From: Triatoma infestans
Taxonomy: Eukaryota; Arthropoda; Insecta; Hemiptera; Reduviidae
Assembly (NCBI GenBank): GCA_011037195.1
Contig: JAAEAF010000115.1
Span: forward strand, 248,001 to 312,000
DNA length: 64,000 nucleotides
Direction of reading: 5' to 3'
The notes under the pieces were generated by a model. The model was not told the DNA's origin. It saw only the letters and a program-made list of their open reading frames with translations, and made no database searches. The position numbers and the translations under genes are program-made. The stretch's first letter is position 1. The number at the start of each line of letters is the position of its first letter. Of this stretch, positions 25,801-37,800 are shown piece after piece.

Positions 25801-28800
25801 ACCACTATGGATTTGGTTGATAATGATACTGAATTTATCCAAAAAATGGTTGAATTAAACCAGCGGTTATTGAAGTTGCAAGAATATACTGAAAGAGCGC
25901 TTAATCTTCACTTTAAACAATGCGTTTGGACAAACCCTAATCGGATGTGTGGTCCTGATACATGATATGCATTCTTATAAGCTGCCATGCAATTCAAATA
26001 AAGGAGATTTACTCGATTTATTTGGAATAGTGGGGGACTTTGTCCTTGTGGTTTGTGAAGTGAATTGTTTTGCATTCAGTTGCAAACACGACACCATCAT
26101 GGTTTAAATTTGTTAGTCATGTCTTTTACTTTTACCTTAACAGGTACGTCCAGCGTTCAAAGCACTGACATATTTCCTCCGATTAGTCTGTTAAATGAAA
26201 GTTATTATAGTATCGGTTTACTTAGCTTTCAGTCATACAATTCAATACCAATTATAATTGAAAATGTTTGTAATAAATTTCATTATGGTGATGAAAAAGT
26301 GATTGACGTTCCTACGGAGGCTTATGAGATTTTTTTTTTTAATTTAAAGCACATCTATTATTATTATTATTCCCAAAAGGGGAGGGGAGTAAACCCTAAG
26401 CTATCCAAAGCCCCCTCGGGCCCATATAGCTGCCCCTAAAGAATACCTACCACTGGGACTAGAATGAAAATCCAGGCCCAGGTTTTAACCATCTAAGTTT
26501 CACAACAGACCGAACAAATCGGACCAAAACCTTAAAAGGACACAGCTTAAGATCCTCTACCGACATCCTATTCCGGCCGAAGGTCCTAAACCTAATCTCC
26601 TCACAACCCAAACAATTCGTCATCAAATGCATGGGTGTTTCCTCCTCAGTTTCACAAACTCTACAAAAAGGGTCAGGCACAAGTCCCATTATATAGAGAT
26701 GTCTCCTTAAACCACAATGCCCAGTGAGGAATCCAACCAGATACCTGAGGGAGGTCCGTGAAAGACATCGGACCCCGCTACTCAAAGCTCCGTCCGGGCC
26801 CCCAATGAGCATTTTAGACTGCCGACAACCCACTGCACTCATCCATAAGGATGAGTGCTGTGAGGTCATCCACGTCTGAAAGCCCGACAAACATGTGTCA
26901 GAAGACACACCAACAGCAGGCTCTGGACCAATGAAAGGGAGAGAGGCACCTAATTTGGCAAACCTATACCACCTCCTCATTCCCAAAAATTCCCATATGA
27001 CCTGGAACCCAGACCAGAAGCACATCCTTTAATGAAGAAAGATCTTCCAGTCTTCTAGAACATTCCAACACCAATCTGGAAGTGAAGACACATGAATTAA
27101 GCGCCTTCAACGCAGCCTGGCTATCCGAGCAGATACAAACACCTTTTAAATTAGTGTTACGCACCCTCTCATCCAAAATACAGCAAAGAATTGCATAAAC
27201 CTCAACCTGGAAAACGGTGGCCCACTCACCAAGAGGCGCTACCAAATGATCTCCCGTCTCAAAATAGACGGCAGCCCAGACCTACCATCCATCCTGGAAC
27301 CGTCCGTGTAGCATCGGAGATAATTCTCAGGAATCACACCAGACGGACCCAGGGTTAACCAATCTTCCCTAGAAGGCAACCTAACTCTGTAGGAATGACC
27401 AAAGACAAAAGTCTTCAAATTCCTATCAGAAGGGAAACCTGTAATGGGAATCCTTAAAAGCATCTCACGATAAATGGTAGAATGACATATCGCTTACCCT
27501 GCCAAAAACCTGCCTGTTTAATTCTATAACAGGCTTTCATTGCCTGGTTTTTCACCTCCACAAAAAGAGGTGGAATCCCTAACAAAGTCTCCATAGATGC
27601 GGTCGGTGTCGTCCGAAACGCTCCAGTCACCGCCAGACAAGCCAAGCGGTGGACTTCTTCCAACAGCTGCCTAGCAGATCGTGTTTCAATGCGACGCCAC
27701 CACACCAAAGCCGCATATACCAATCTAGGTTTAATGACCATACAATAAATCCAGAACATCATCTTGGGAGTGATTCCCCAGTTCTTACCTACAACTCTTT
27801 GACATTGCCAAAAGGAGATTATCGCCTTTTGATGTTGTGTCTTAACATGTTCCGACCAGTTCAATTTACTGTTGAGAACTACTCCAAGGAACTTCACTGA
27901 TTTGCTAACCTGTATGGAAGTACCTAACAACCTAGGAGGTGTAAAACCTACTATCTTCCTTCTATGAGTAAATAGAATTGCCTGGGTCTTAATAGGATTA
28001 ATAGAAAGACCCTTATCCTGTGTCCAACAATACACCATGTTAAGGGCGCTTTGCATTAGGTCCGAAATAGTGGACAAACAGCGCCCTAACAATAAAATAA
28101 CACCATCATCGGCATATGCTTGCACATAAAATCCCGATGAATTCATCCTAACCAAAAGGTCATCCATGACGACGCACCACAACTTAGGTGAGAGACAACC
28201 CCCTTGAGGGCAACCTCTCCCCACTTGTACTATCATGGTGCGCCCGCCAAGGGAAACCTGTATAACCCTACTCCTAAGATAGACACCTATCCAATTGATT
28301 AAGACGGGATGTATACCTTTTCGTACCAAGGCATCTTCCAGAGCATCAAACGATACTCTGTCAAATGCCCCCTCAACATCAAAGAAACACCCTAGGGCAT
28401 ATTCTTTTATTTCCAAAGCAGATTCTATCCTTCCGACGAGACAATGTAATGCAGTCTCTGTCGACTTACCCACAATATAAGCATGTTGGTTAGGATGGAG
28501 TGGATGATCCCTTAATGGGCCATCAGTAATATACCTATCCACCAACCTTTCCCAAGTTTTCAAGAGGAAAGACATAAGACTAATGGGTCTAAATGCCTTG
28601 GGGTCGGAGTAGTCATTTCTTCCCGGCTTGGGAATAAAGACTACCCTTACTTCTCTCCATAATGTTGGTACATAACCAAACATCAAACATCCTTTAAACA
28701 ATCTTAACAATACCTTCGTCAGCACGTCCCCACCCTTTTGCAACAGACAAGGATAAATCCCGTCCGGTCCAGGTGACTTGAAAGGTGAGAAACTTTGTAC

Positions 28801-31800
28801 TGCCCAACTAACTCTATCATGTGTGACAACCTCATCTAAGGTGGATACATCTTCAAGGTCCCATCTCCTACCACCCACCAAAGACGAAGCAGCATTTAAA
28901 CCAATATTATCCGGGAAGTGAGTATCAAGCAAAAGCTGCAGTGTCTCCCCTTCCCCCCCTGTAAAGGAACCATCAGGGTATCGTAGGGTACCTAACTGAC
29001 TGTCCCTATCCTTACTAAGAATCCGTACCAATCTAGATGATTCCTGGAACGAATTTATATCCTCACAAAAGGATCTCCAGGAATTCCTCTTGGCTCTCCT
29101 CAGAGCATATTTATATGCTCTTTTAATACTGTTATAACTATCCCATGATTCCGAAGAATCAGCAAGGACAGCCTTCCTGTATGAGCCCCTTACCTGTCTC
29201 CTTAGTTTTTCCAACGAAGAAGACCACCAGGGATTCTTACTATCCTTAACCACCTTGGGAGGACAAGACTCCTCGAATGAGGATCTAATGTGTTCATGAA
29301 GAATACCAGCCTCCCTTTCCAATTCCTCTATGCCATCAGGGGCTTCTGATTGGATAGTCAGTTTATCTTCAATAATTCTAGAATATAAACCCCAATCCGC
29401 CCTCCTGGGATTCCTATAACTAGCCAGGGTAATTGGATCAATCCCCAGACTAAACCTAATCATCCTGTGATCGGAGATGGAAGCCTCAGGACTCACCCTC
29501 CAATCCTTAATCAGCCACTAAAATTCCTAGAAGCAAGGGAAATATCAATAACCTGTCTTCTAATCCTAGTAACAAAAGTGGGTTCAGTACCCCTATTCAG
29601 GACCTCTAATCGCGTGCCCACCAGGAAATCCATGAGAGCGCGACCCCTACCATTGGTGTCGCTGCTGCCCCAGACAACATGATGTGCATTCGCGTCACAT
29701 CCTATTATAATAGGTATGTCATTGGTCTCCGAATACCGAACCAAACCCATGAACTCCTGAGGAGGAGGAGAGGGGCCATCATAGGGGAAGTAAGCCGAAG
29801 CCACAACTACGTCGCGACGACGCCCACCAACCCCCAGTCCAACCCTCACCGCCACCAAGTCCCGAGAGCAGAACTGTCGAAGCAGGACAGCGTCGACACT
29901 CCGACTGGCAAGAATACATGCCCTAGGAATGCCCCCGCCATCCGCCACGAACAGTCTGCCATCAACCACACTCAATCCTCGAACCAAACCTTTAAAGGCA
30001 TAAGGTTCTTGTATTAGAATAAAATATGTATGCAACTTAGCAATACAACGGCATAAGTTAGCCGTTGCATCTTTGCTATGCTGCAAGTTAACCTGAACCA
30101 TTTCTACCGTGTCAATCATAGTAATAAGTCAACTAATGTAAGAAATGGAACTTCTGACAAACTTGATAGCAGGCAGGAACAAAAATAAATAAATAATAAT
30201 AAAATAAATAAATAAATAAATAAACAAATAAATAAATATAAATAAATAAATAGACAAATAAATAAATGTAAATAAATAAATAAACAAACAAATAAATGTA
30301 AATAAATAAATAAAAATAAAAATACCTGCCTTACATATCTCTCCTTTTTCCTTTGACCACGTTTCAGAAATCGCCGCAGGAGGACAAGTCCTCCGCGGCT
30401 CCTCCTGACACGTTCTCCTCCAGAAGCAAGCCTTCCCTGCCTCTGGATATTTTTCCAGATTCCCACCCATTAGTGCATCCAGGCCCTGGTCACCCGACTC
30501 TGGATGTACTGAGGAATTACCCCCACCACCGGTGGCCCCCTCCTCTAAGGGGCCCCCGGCTGACGAATTTAAAATTAAAAACATATAATAATAAAATTAA
30601 AAATTCATCTCCAGAGCTCTCCACCCTCCACGGAGCCTCATAATTTGGGACGCTTTGAAGAAGCTCCAGAGCTCCCCTAGAGATATAGCGCTAGCGCCCA
30701 GGGATTGTGAGCCGAGGCCCACAATACCCGGGAGCTCACCCATGCGTTCTTTACGCTAGCCGATTGACCAGAGCTGGGTTAGGCTCTGGCCGCCTGTTTA
30801 GTGGAGTCAGGAACCAAAGTGGTGTGTTGGACTGCAAGGCACGCCGAGGAAACTTGCCTCCAGCGAGAACCTGCATCCTCAACCACCAGGACTTCCCTCC
30901 CCCACGACACAGGTATCCACACACGGCAAACATGTGGGTGGCACCAGCACGTGCCACTGGCGTGTAAGACTGTAACTATGTAAGTGTATAATGTTAAGGC
31001 GTTTAGGTGTAAGTGATGCAATATGAATTCCCACGGAGGCTCCGCAGCAAAAGAATTCGCTGCAAGAGATTCAGGCCGCACATAAATTATGGCGACCCAA
31101 ACAGAGGGCAGAAAAGTCTCCACCAACTCACACTCCTAATGGGAAAACCACTGCACTTGTTAGTCTGTAATTGTAGCTGAGGTACGTGGGAGTGCTAGGT
31201 TCCCAAATAGCCCGAAGGCTACCCTCTGCGTTCACCCTCCAACTTAGCCACCCACGCTTCCACAAAGTGGAGCGCAGATGTTTCCGGAGCCAGCGACGAG
31301 GACGCGTTGGATGGGCTAGAATGAGGTTCCGCGACGGAATAGCCGTCTCGAGAAACATAGGGAAGTTTCACCCTATGTGAGTACGAATACTCCCTCAAAC
31401 CTTTGGCTCCAAAGCACATCTAAGGTCATTTGCGCCCGGAGCCTTCTCAGTGCACTTCCGGCCTTCGGACAGTTTCTCTCGTTGCAGGCAGCTGTAGAGG
31501 CTCCTAGAAAGAAAAAAAATGTAAGAGCAGCACAGCTGGACTCGAACCCGGGATCTCCGCGTGTGAGTCCAGTACGCTAACCACTTAGCTATTCCCTTCC
31601 CTTCGCTTATGAGATCGAAGATGTAACAGAATATTTTAAAAAAAAAACAATATGCCCTCTCATTAAATTTGAATTGAACCTTAAGAATTGAATTGTGTGC
31701 ACTCAGCCAGTTTATTTCAACAAAGAACATTCAATTAGTCCATTACTGGGCGTTTACTAAGCAGAACGTGTTGGATAAATTGAAACATTATAAATCTGAT

Positions 31801-34800
31801 AAAATAGTGAAAATCCATAGTGTAAATACAGTTGCCATAAACTGCAATATAGCTATGCTTTTATAGTAGTGAAAAAGCTGGTCATGCTATATATGAATTT
31901 TCTCCTACAGTTCCTCCATAATATAAGCTAGTACATGAGCCTAATCCAGTCATTTATTTTCCAGTCACCGGAGAGAGAATTGATCATATTACAGTGACTC
32001 TTACAGATCAAGATAACAAGCTGGTAGTTTTTCGCGAAGTGTTAACTCGTATTGTGTTAACTCCTGCAAACATTAGATTTTTGCAACAAATAGGTCTTAC
32101 AGTAAAACCACTATGGAAGAAATATTAAATGCAGGTGAAGTGATTTTCGAGGAGAATATAACCAATTATGAATATCATACACAACAACCATAACTCAAAA
32201 CTGAATTATTCTGATGAGATAATTATTTCGGTACAAAACAGGATATTTTCACAGTTCGTTCAAAGACAACTAAATAAAGATAAAACTACACCAAACTTAA
32301 ATGTGCGATTAGTGAGGAATGCTTATATGTTTGATGAGATCAACTACCAGTTAAATGGTGTAATAGTTGACCACGTCCCTAACCCAGGAATTGCTAGCAC
32401 TCTTAAAAGCTGTGTTTCATTTGATAGCGATAAAGTACAAAAAGCACTGGTAGATGTATCCTAATACAGATGTCAAGCTAGTTTATGATGGTAATTTCAT
32501 TGCTGCATTCTATTGGATAAATAGAATTGAATACAAAGCTGGTAGTTTAATCTAATCTTCAAAACTTCACTGTTTTGGGTTTTTGTGAAGATTACAATAG
32601 AATAATTCTACAAAGAAAACATGAACTAATGTTACATCGAAGTAAAAGTGATAATGATTTTATTTTTACTGCAAGTCCAGGAGTTAAAGCTTCTATTAAG
32701 CTTTACCAACACGACACTTACTAAACATCATTCTGAAAAAAGACACAAATTTGATTTTTCCAACAATAGTATTTTGGCAATTGAACGTAATAGAAAAAAC
32801 TCAACTTTTTTGAAATGTCACATATAAAAAAACAGAAAAATTCCTTAATTACAGGACATATACCAACAATCTCTTCTTTATTTACCACAACCTCATTTCC
32901 CCTAATTCACTACCTAATTCCACTAACCCCTGACTCTGTGTTTTCCCAATAGTCCCCTTTTTCCTCCTTCCCGTTATTACTATACCCCTTGTCTATTTTA
33001 TACCGCTCCATCCTTCGTTCGCTGTTCACTGTGGTGTATGTTCAATTTCTCTGTGGTGTTGCATTGTTTCCACGTACTAGTTTTTCCAAAAATAAGTATC
33101 ATGTTTTGAAGTTTAACATATTAAACGCTTCAATGACTGGGAGCTTCACCGAGCTAAGGGTCTGCCGAATTTCTTTTACACTGATAACAATTTCTTTTCT
33201 TTCCTCCTATAGTCTGGTATCAGTTGATATATCAGTAGGACTAGATTTTAAATTAAATGATTTTTTTTTAACGTTTTTTTTTTCACGTCTAAATTTTGGT
33301 AGCTGTACGTTTGAGGGACCTGGTAACACAGGAAACTCTTCCTTGGTGAGACCCTAAAACCTATTGCTTTTAGCGATTTCTATCCCCCTAATGACCCCCT
33401 TCGAATAAATTCGATATTCTGGAACATAAGCGCTCAAGTTTCGTTTTTCCAAACCTCTTTGGTTAATTAGGTAGTTAGCCGCTTCAGGTATTTCTGTTAT
33501 GATTTTCATTCGGTTTTTACCCATAGCTTTGATATCAACTATATCAGTTGAATAGTTGTTATCCTCTGTATATATCTATTTACCGAATGTCACTCGATGG
33601 ATATTGCCCACATTCCCGTCCCGACCTTCTACATGTAGTTTGGTTTCTGTAAGCCTATGTCCGTAGGCTTACAGAAACCAATCAAGTTCGCATCACCTGT
33701 TTCCACAGATACTTCCTTATTAATTTTATTATTCGCTTTACTTCTTTATCACCACCTTCGCCGCGCGCGTAGCCAGACTCGTATTCTCGCGAGCCAGCGG
33801 TTTCTTTGGCCTTTCCCAGACTTATTATTATTATAATTAATATTAACATTGTTATTACTAATATTAACATGATTAATATCCTTATTATTATCATCTGAAT
33901 ATTATGTTTTCTGTCAGCCAGTGGTCCCCTCTATCATGAGGTAGGCCTCCACTGGACTCTTCCACACCAATACTGCTGTGTTGTGTTGTTTTGTTTTTTT
34001 ATTGTTTTTTATTTTTCCCGAAAATCCAAAATTTTCTTTTCTATCCCTACGTTAACATCCTAGAAGCCCAACCTTACTGAAATTATTGCCTAAAACCTAC
34101 CAAAATCGCAAATTTTAAAGAGCCCTGTAAACTTTTAAAAATATATAAAACTTTTAAACTATATAAAAAATATTTAAAAAAATAAATGGGTACAATGTGT
34201 GGTCTGTGGACTGAAACTTTTAGAAGAGGTGATCAAGGAATATCCGAGTATATTACCTAATTTTTTGCAAAATCATAATTGTAAAATTGTTGGCAAAATC
34301 ATTTGGGTAATACCTGGCTGCGCGTTAATGCGAGCACTTTGCAGGGCAGCACATCTCAGTAGATGCTCGTTTATCACGTCCTCCCCCAGACCACATAGAG
34401 GGCAAGTTGGTCTGTCCACTACTCCTATTCGCCACAGATGATGCTGTAAATAGTCGCGGCCAGTTAGCAGTCGAAAACCAGCCACGTTGATTCTACGAGG
34501 CAATTCACTATCTAACCGGCCCTCACCCTGCAGAGGGCCTCGCATCTCTTTCCAAGTACTGCCTCTCGGAGAACATCATTTTGCTCAATGTGGACCAAAT
34601 CAGAGAACGGGTCTCACGAATATGAAGTGTGGCCTCTGGCTGCGATGACCGAGCACCGAGGTTAGCTAGCTGGTCAGCTTTTTCATTTCCAGCCAGCTCA
34701 CAATGGCTTGGGACCCATTGGAGTATAATCTGAAACCGCTTTTTTAGTAACTGACTAATCATTTTCTGGGAGCTAAGTATGTAGTTGGACTCGCAGTTCC

Positions 34801-37800
34801 TCAATTTAGTCAGAGCGATAATGGCAGCTTGCGAATCCACCAGGATGACAATATTTCTTGGTGCCAGTCGTTCAATATTTTCAAGAGCGAGCTTTATTGC
34901 AGCAATTTCGCCGTCAAAATTCTTGGCTGGTAGCTCTGAAATAATTCGCAATTAACACCTGCGCCAGCACTACTACCTGTCTGTAAATACATGCAGCCAC
35001 CTTTCTGATGGGTATCTGCTAGCTAATGCCTCCAAGGCTGCCGCTCTGAGTTCCATTCCTAATGATATAGACTTAGTCTTCCCATTAGGTCCAGGGCGGC
35101 TGGTGCCAGTTCCAAATCATATGGCGCCTGAAAGGAGGATAGAAACATTTGCCTACAATCCAGCTGGAGGTTGTATTCCGCTTGGAAGGACTTTACCCTG
35201 TTTATAAAACTTGTCCGTGTGACCAGTCTTCCTGATCTGGTACATAAAGGTTCCAAAAGACATCATCTAGTCGCCTTAACCTTTCATAATGTGTGAGTGC
35301 AGCGGAAAGTCTTCTTACGTGGAGGGAGGCAATACCATTTGTAACTCCATGGCCACAATCTGTGTTGAATTAGGTCCTCCAGTGATTACCCGCAGAGCAC
35401 TGTTCTGTGCCCTGTCGATCCTCTGAAGTGTTGTATTGCTAGCCGTTACTATAACTTCTCTGCCATACACCATGGATGGTCGTACATAGGTCTTGTAGGC
35501 TGCTGAACCCCATGTGTTGCCGATAGCATGTTTCAGGAGTGCGAGCCTTACTCTTCTGCACTAGCAAATTCCTGCTGAGCTTTAAATCAAGCGTTATTCT
35601 CAACTAGGTTGCTGCTTTAGATCTGGGAAACTCCTGCCTGTTATATCTGAGGCAATTCATAATTTTTGGACAACAGGGTGAAAAATTGAAAAAGGGTCTT
35701 TTCGGGATGAACCACCATTTCATTGCTGTAAGCCCACTCTTTCAGTGGTTCGAGAGATCGGTTTAATATGTAATTCTAGTGACTTGACATTGTTGCCCGT
35801 TGCCCACAGGATCAAGTCATCGGCATAAAGGGGGGGTGAACTCAGTCGCCTACACGTGGTGCCACCTGACTCGCTAAACGACTGACAATGGTCGCGAGTA
35901 GACCTGTATTTAAGATCCTTTCAAGTTCACTTAAGGGAGAGCTCTTTGTCACAGTCAAAAAAGCTGGTGATTCCAAGCGAATATTGCCAGAACTCTTTTT
36001 ATCCCTACTTTTATATAGCGTCAAGATGTAGAGGTTGAATTAAAATTTAAAAAAGAATTATGTAGTTTGTATAAACTACAATTTGTATTTTATTTTTGTA
36101 TATGATTAGTTTCAAGTTAAGGAATTGTGAAATTAAAAAAATACAATTATAACAAACAGACAGGAGTTGGCTTCGGACCGAAGTAGCGTTCTTATAGTTA
36201 GTTATAAGCACAAACGTATAATGATCGCAACAACGACTCGTCAACGACATTTTACGGTATAAGGAGCCGGTGAGGCAGTTGATTGCTTTATGAAAGAAAG
36301 TATGGTTGCATTAGAAAGAAAGGGTAGAGCGAGTGATAAAAGTGTGAATCTGGTATATAGAAAAGAGTGATTAATTGTGGTGGTGCAGAGATAGAATAAA
36401 TGAGAGAAAGCAAGATATCAAGATTTATAATCCTAGCTGTTATAATGTAAGTAAATTTTCAATTAATACCTTTCAGAAAAGTGTTTGTAGAAAAAAATCG
36501 AATCTTAACAGAAACGTGATCCGAGTGTATCTGATTTGGACGGACCGTGGGGTTACTTTTTTTCTCGAACGCGCATCGGTGAGGGATGGTTGTGGGGGGC
36601 GGTAAAAGGGGAATTGTTTTTTATGTTATTTCCGGGTTTAAAAATTATTTCGCATTATACCTAATCATTTTGCATTTAATTGAAATGCTGATATAACGTA
36701 TTAAGCATAATGTATTCCCTTTATATATGCAAAACCAACTTGATTGCAACTTAAAGAGAGTAAACTAAATAAAGTAAGGCATATTTTTTCAGGAGGGCTT
36801 AATGTCCAACTACCAAATTAGATATCGTGGACTAGAGCGGAAACACAAATTTGCTTTATATTTTACTTAACTTTTACTTTATATTTAACTTTACATTTTT
36901 TAAACGAATATACATTTAGCAGTTATACGCAGGACTCGAACTGGGAATATCTCAGTTACATGTACATGCTCGTAAACACTACACCAAACCCACCCCTAAT
37001 TTAAAGAGAGTGGAGAGTTGAAATTCTAAATTTTGACCTTTTAGATTTCCGCGGTCATTTTCATGAAAAACACTTGATTCGGGTTGAGACCGCGTCAGTA
37101 GATTGCTAGAATCCGGCCCTGAAGAGGTTCATTGCAATTCGGGTGAAACGTCGATTTCTAGCAAACCACTGGCGCGGTCTCAACCTGGAAACTCAAGTGT
37201 TTTTCATTATAAATTTTGATATGTTTGTAAAATCAAATGCTCAAACTTTTTTATTCAGTATCTTCTGTTCAGAGGTTTGCTACCAAGAAACCTAGAAATG
37301 GTTAGATTCTAAAACTATTATATAAACATTATTTCATTTATAAGTTATAAAAAGTTTGTAACGTATTTATTTATTCAGATTATCATTTGTATTTTAGATT
37401 TAAGTTCGACGGTGCAGGAGGAGTTCTGGAATTGGAAGATGAGCCAGTATGCCTGGTAGGACATCGTGCTGTAGTGACCAGCATCGCCATTTCTAGAGCT
37501 TTCTCAATAGCTGTTTCCGCTGCTGAAGATGGTTCTTCTATTATTTGGGATATTAATACTCTTAATTATGTAAGGTCTCTCCCTGATATTCAGTTGCCGG
37601 TAATTATGTTTTCAATATTCTAGTGATTTATTTATTTGAATTTTGTTTGTAGCAAGTTTCTTTTCCTCAAATATGAACGCTCTCAGAATTTCTTTTACTT
37701 TAGAATCTGGCTCATCACATTTCTGAATTCTTTTAAATTTCTGAATATTTTAACTTGATAAAATTCTCTCTCACACTTTATTCCCACATTAACCAAATAC

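Larger units (their letters stand above)
26357..31410 (-). mobile_element. Full-length LINE (endonuclease, RT, RNase H) with target-site duplication
   Basis: A 5.05-kb non-LTR retrotransposon in minus orientation. Direct copies of AAAGCACATCT flank it (26346-26356 and 31411-31421), and its 3' end is a TAA repeat (26357-26373). It encodes an APE-type endonuclease, reverse transcriptase, RNase H and a cysteine-histidine knuckle, a layout known for I/LOA/R1-group elements. At least four frame breaks make this copy inactive. The 5' 1.2 kb (31410-30120) contains an (AAAT)n run and no frame I can assign to ORF1. It inserted into a SINE that had already inserted into a virus-like element. Confidence 0.88.

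Noticed and set aside
30116..30584. Long open stretches rich in FIYL on the minus strand
   Set aside because: They are created by the (AAAT)n simple repeat in the 5' part of the LINE.
32989..33357. 122-codon open stretch
   Set aside because: Pyrimidine-rich region, no recognised motif, no splice context; probably chance within repeat sequence.
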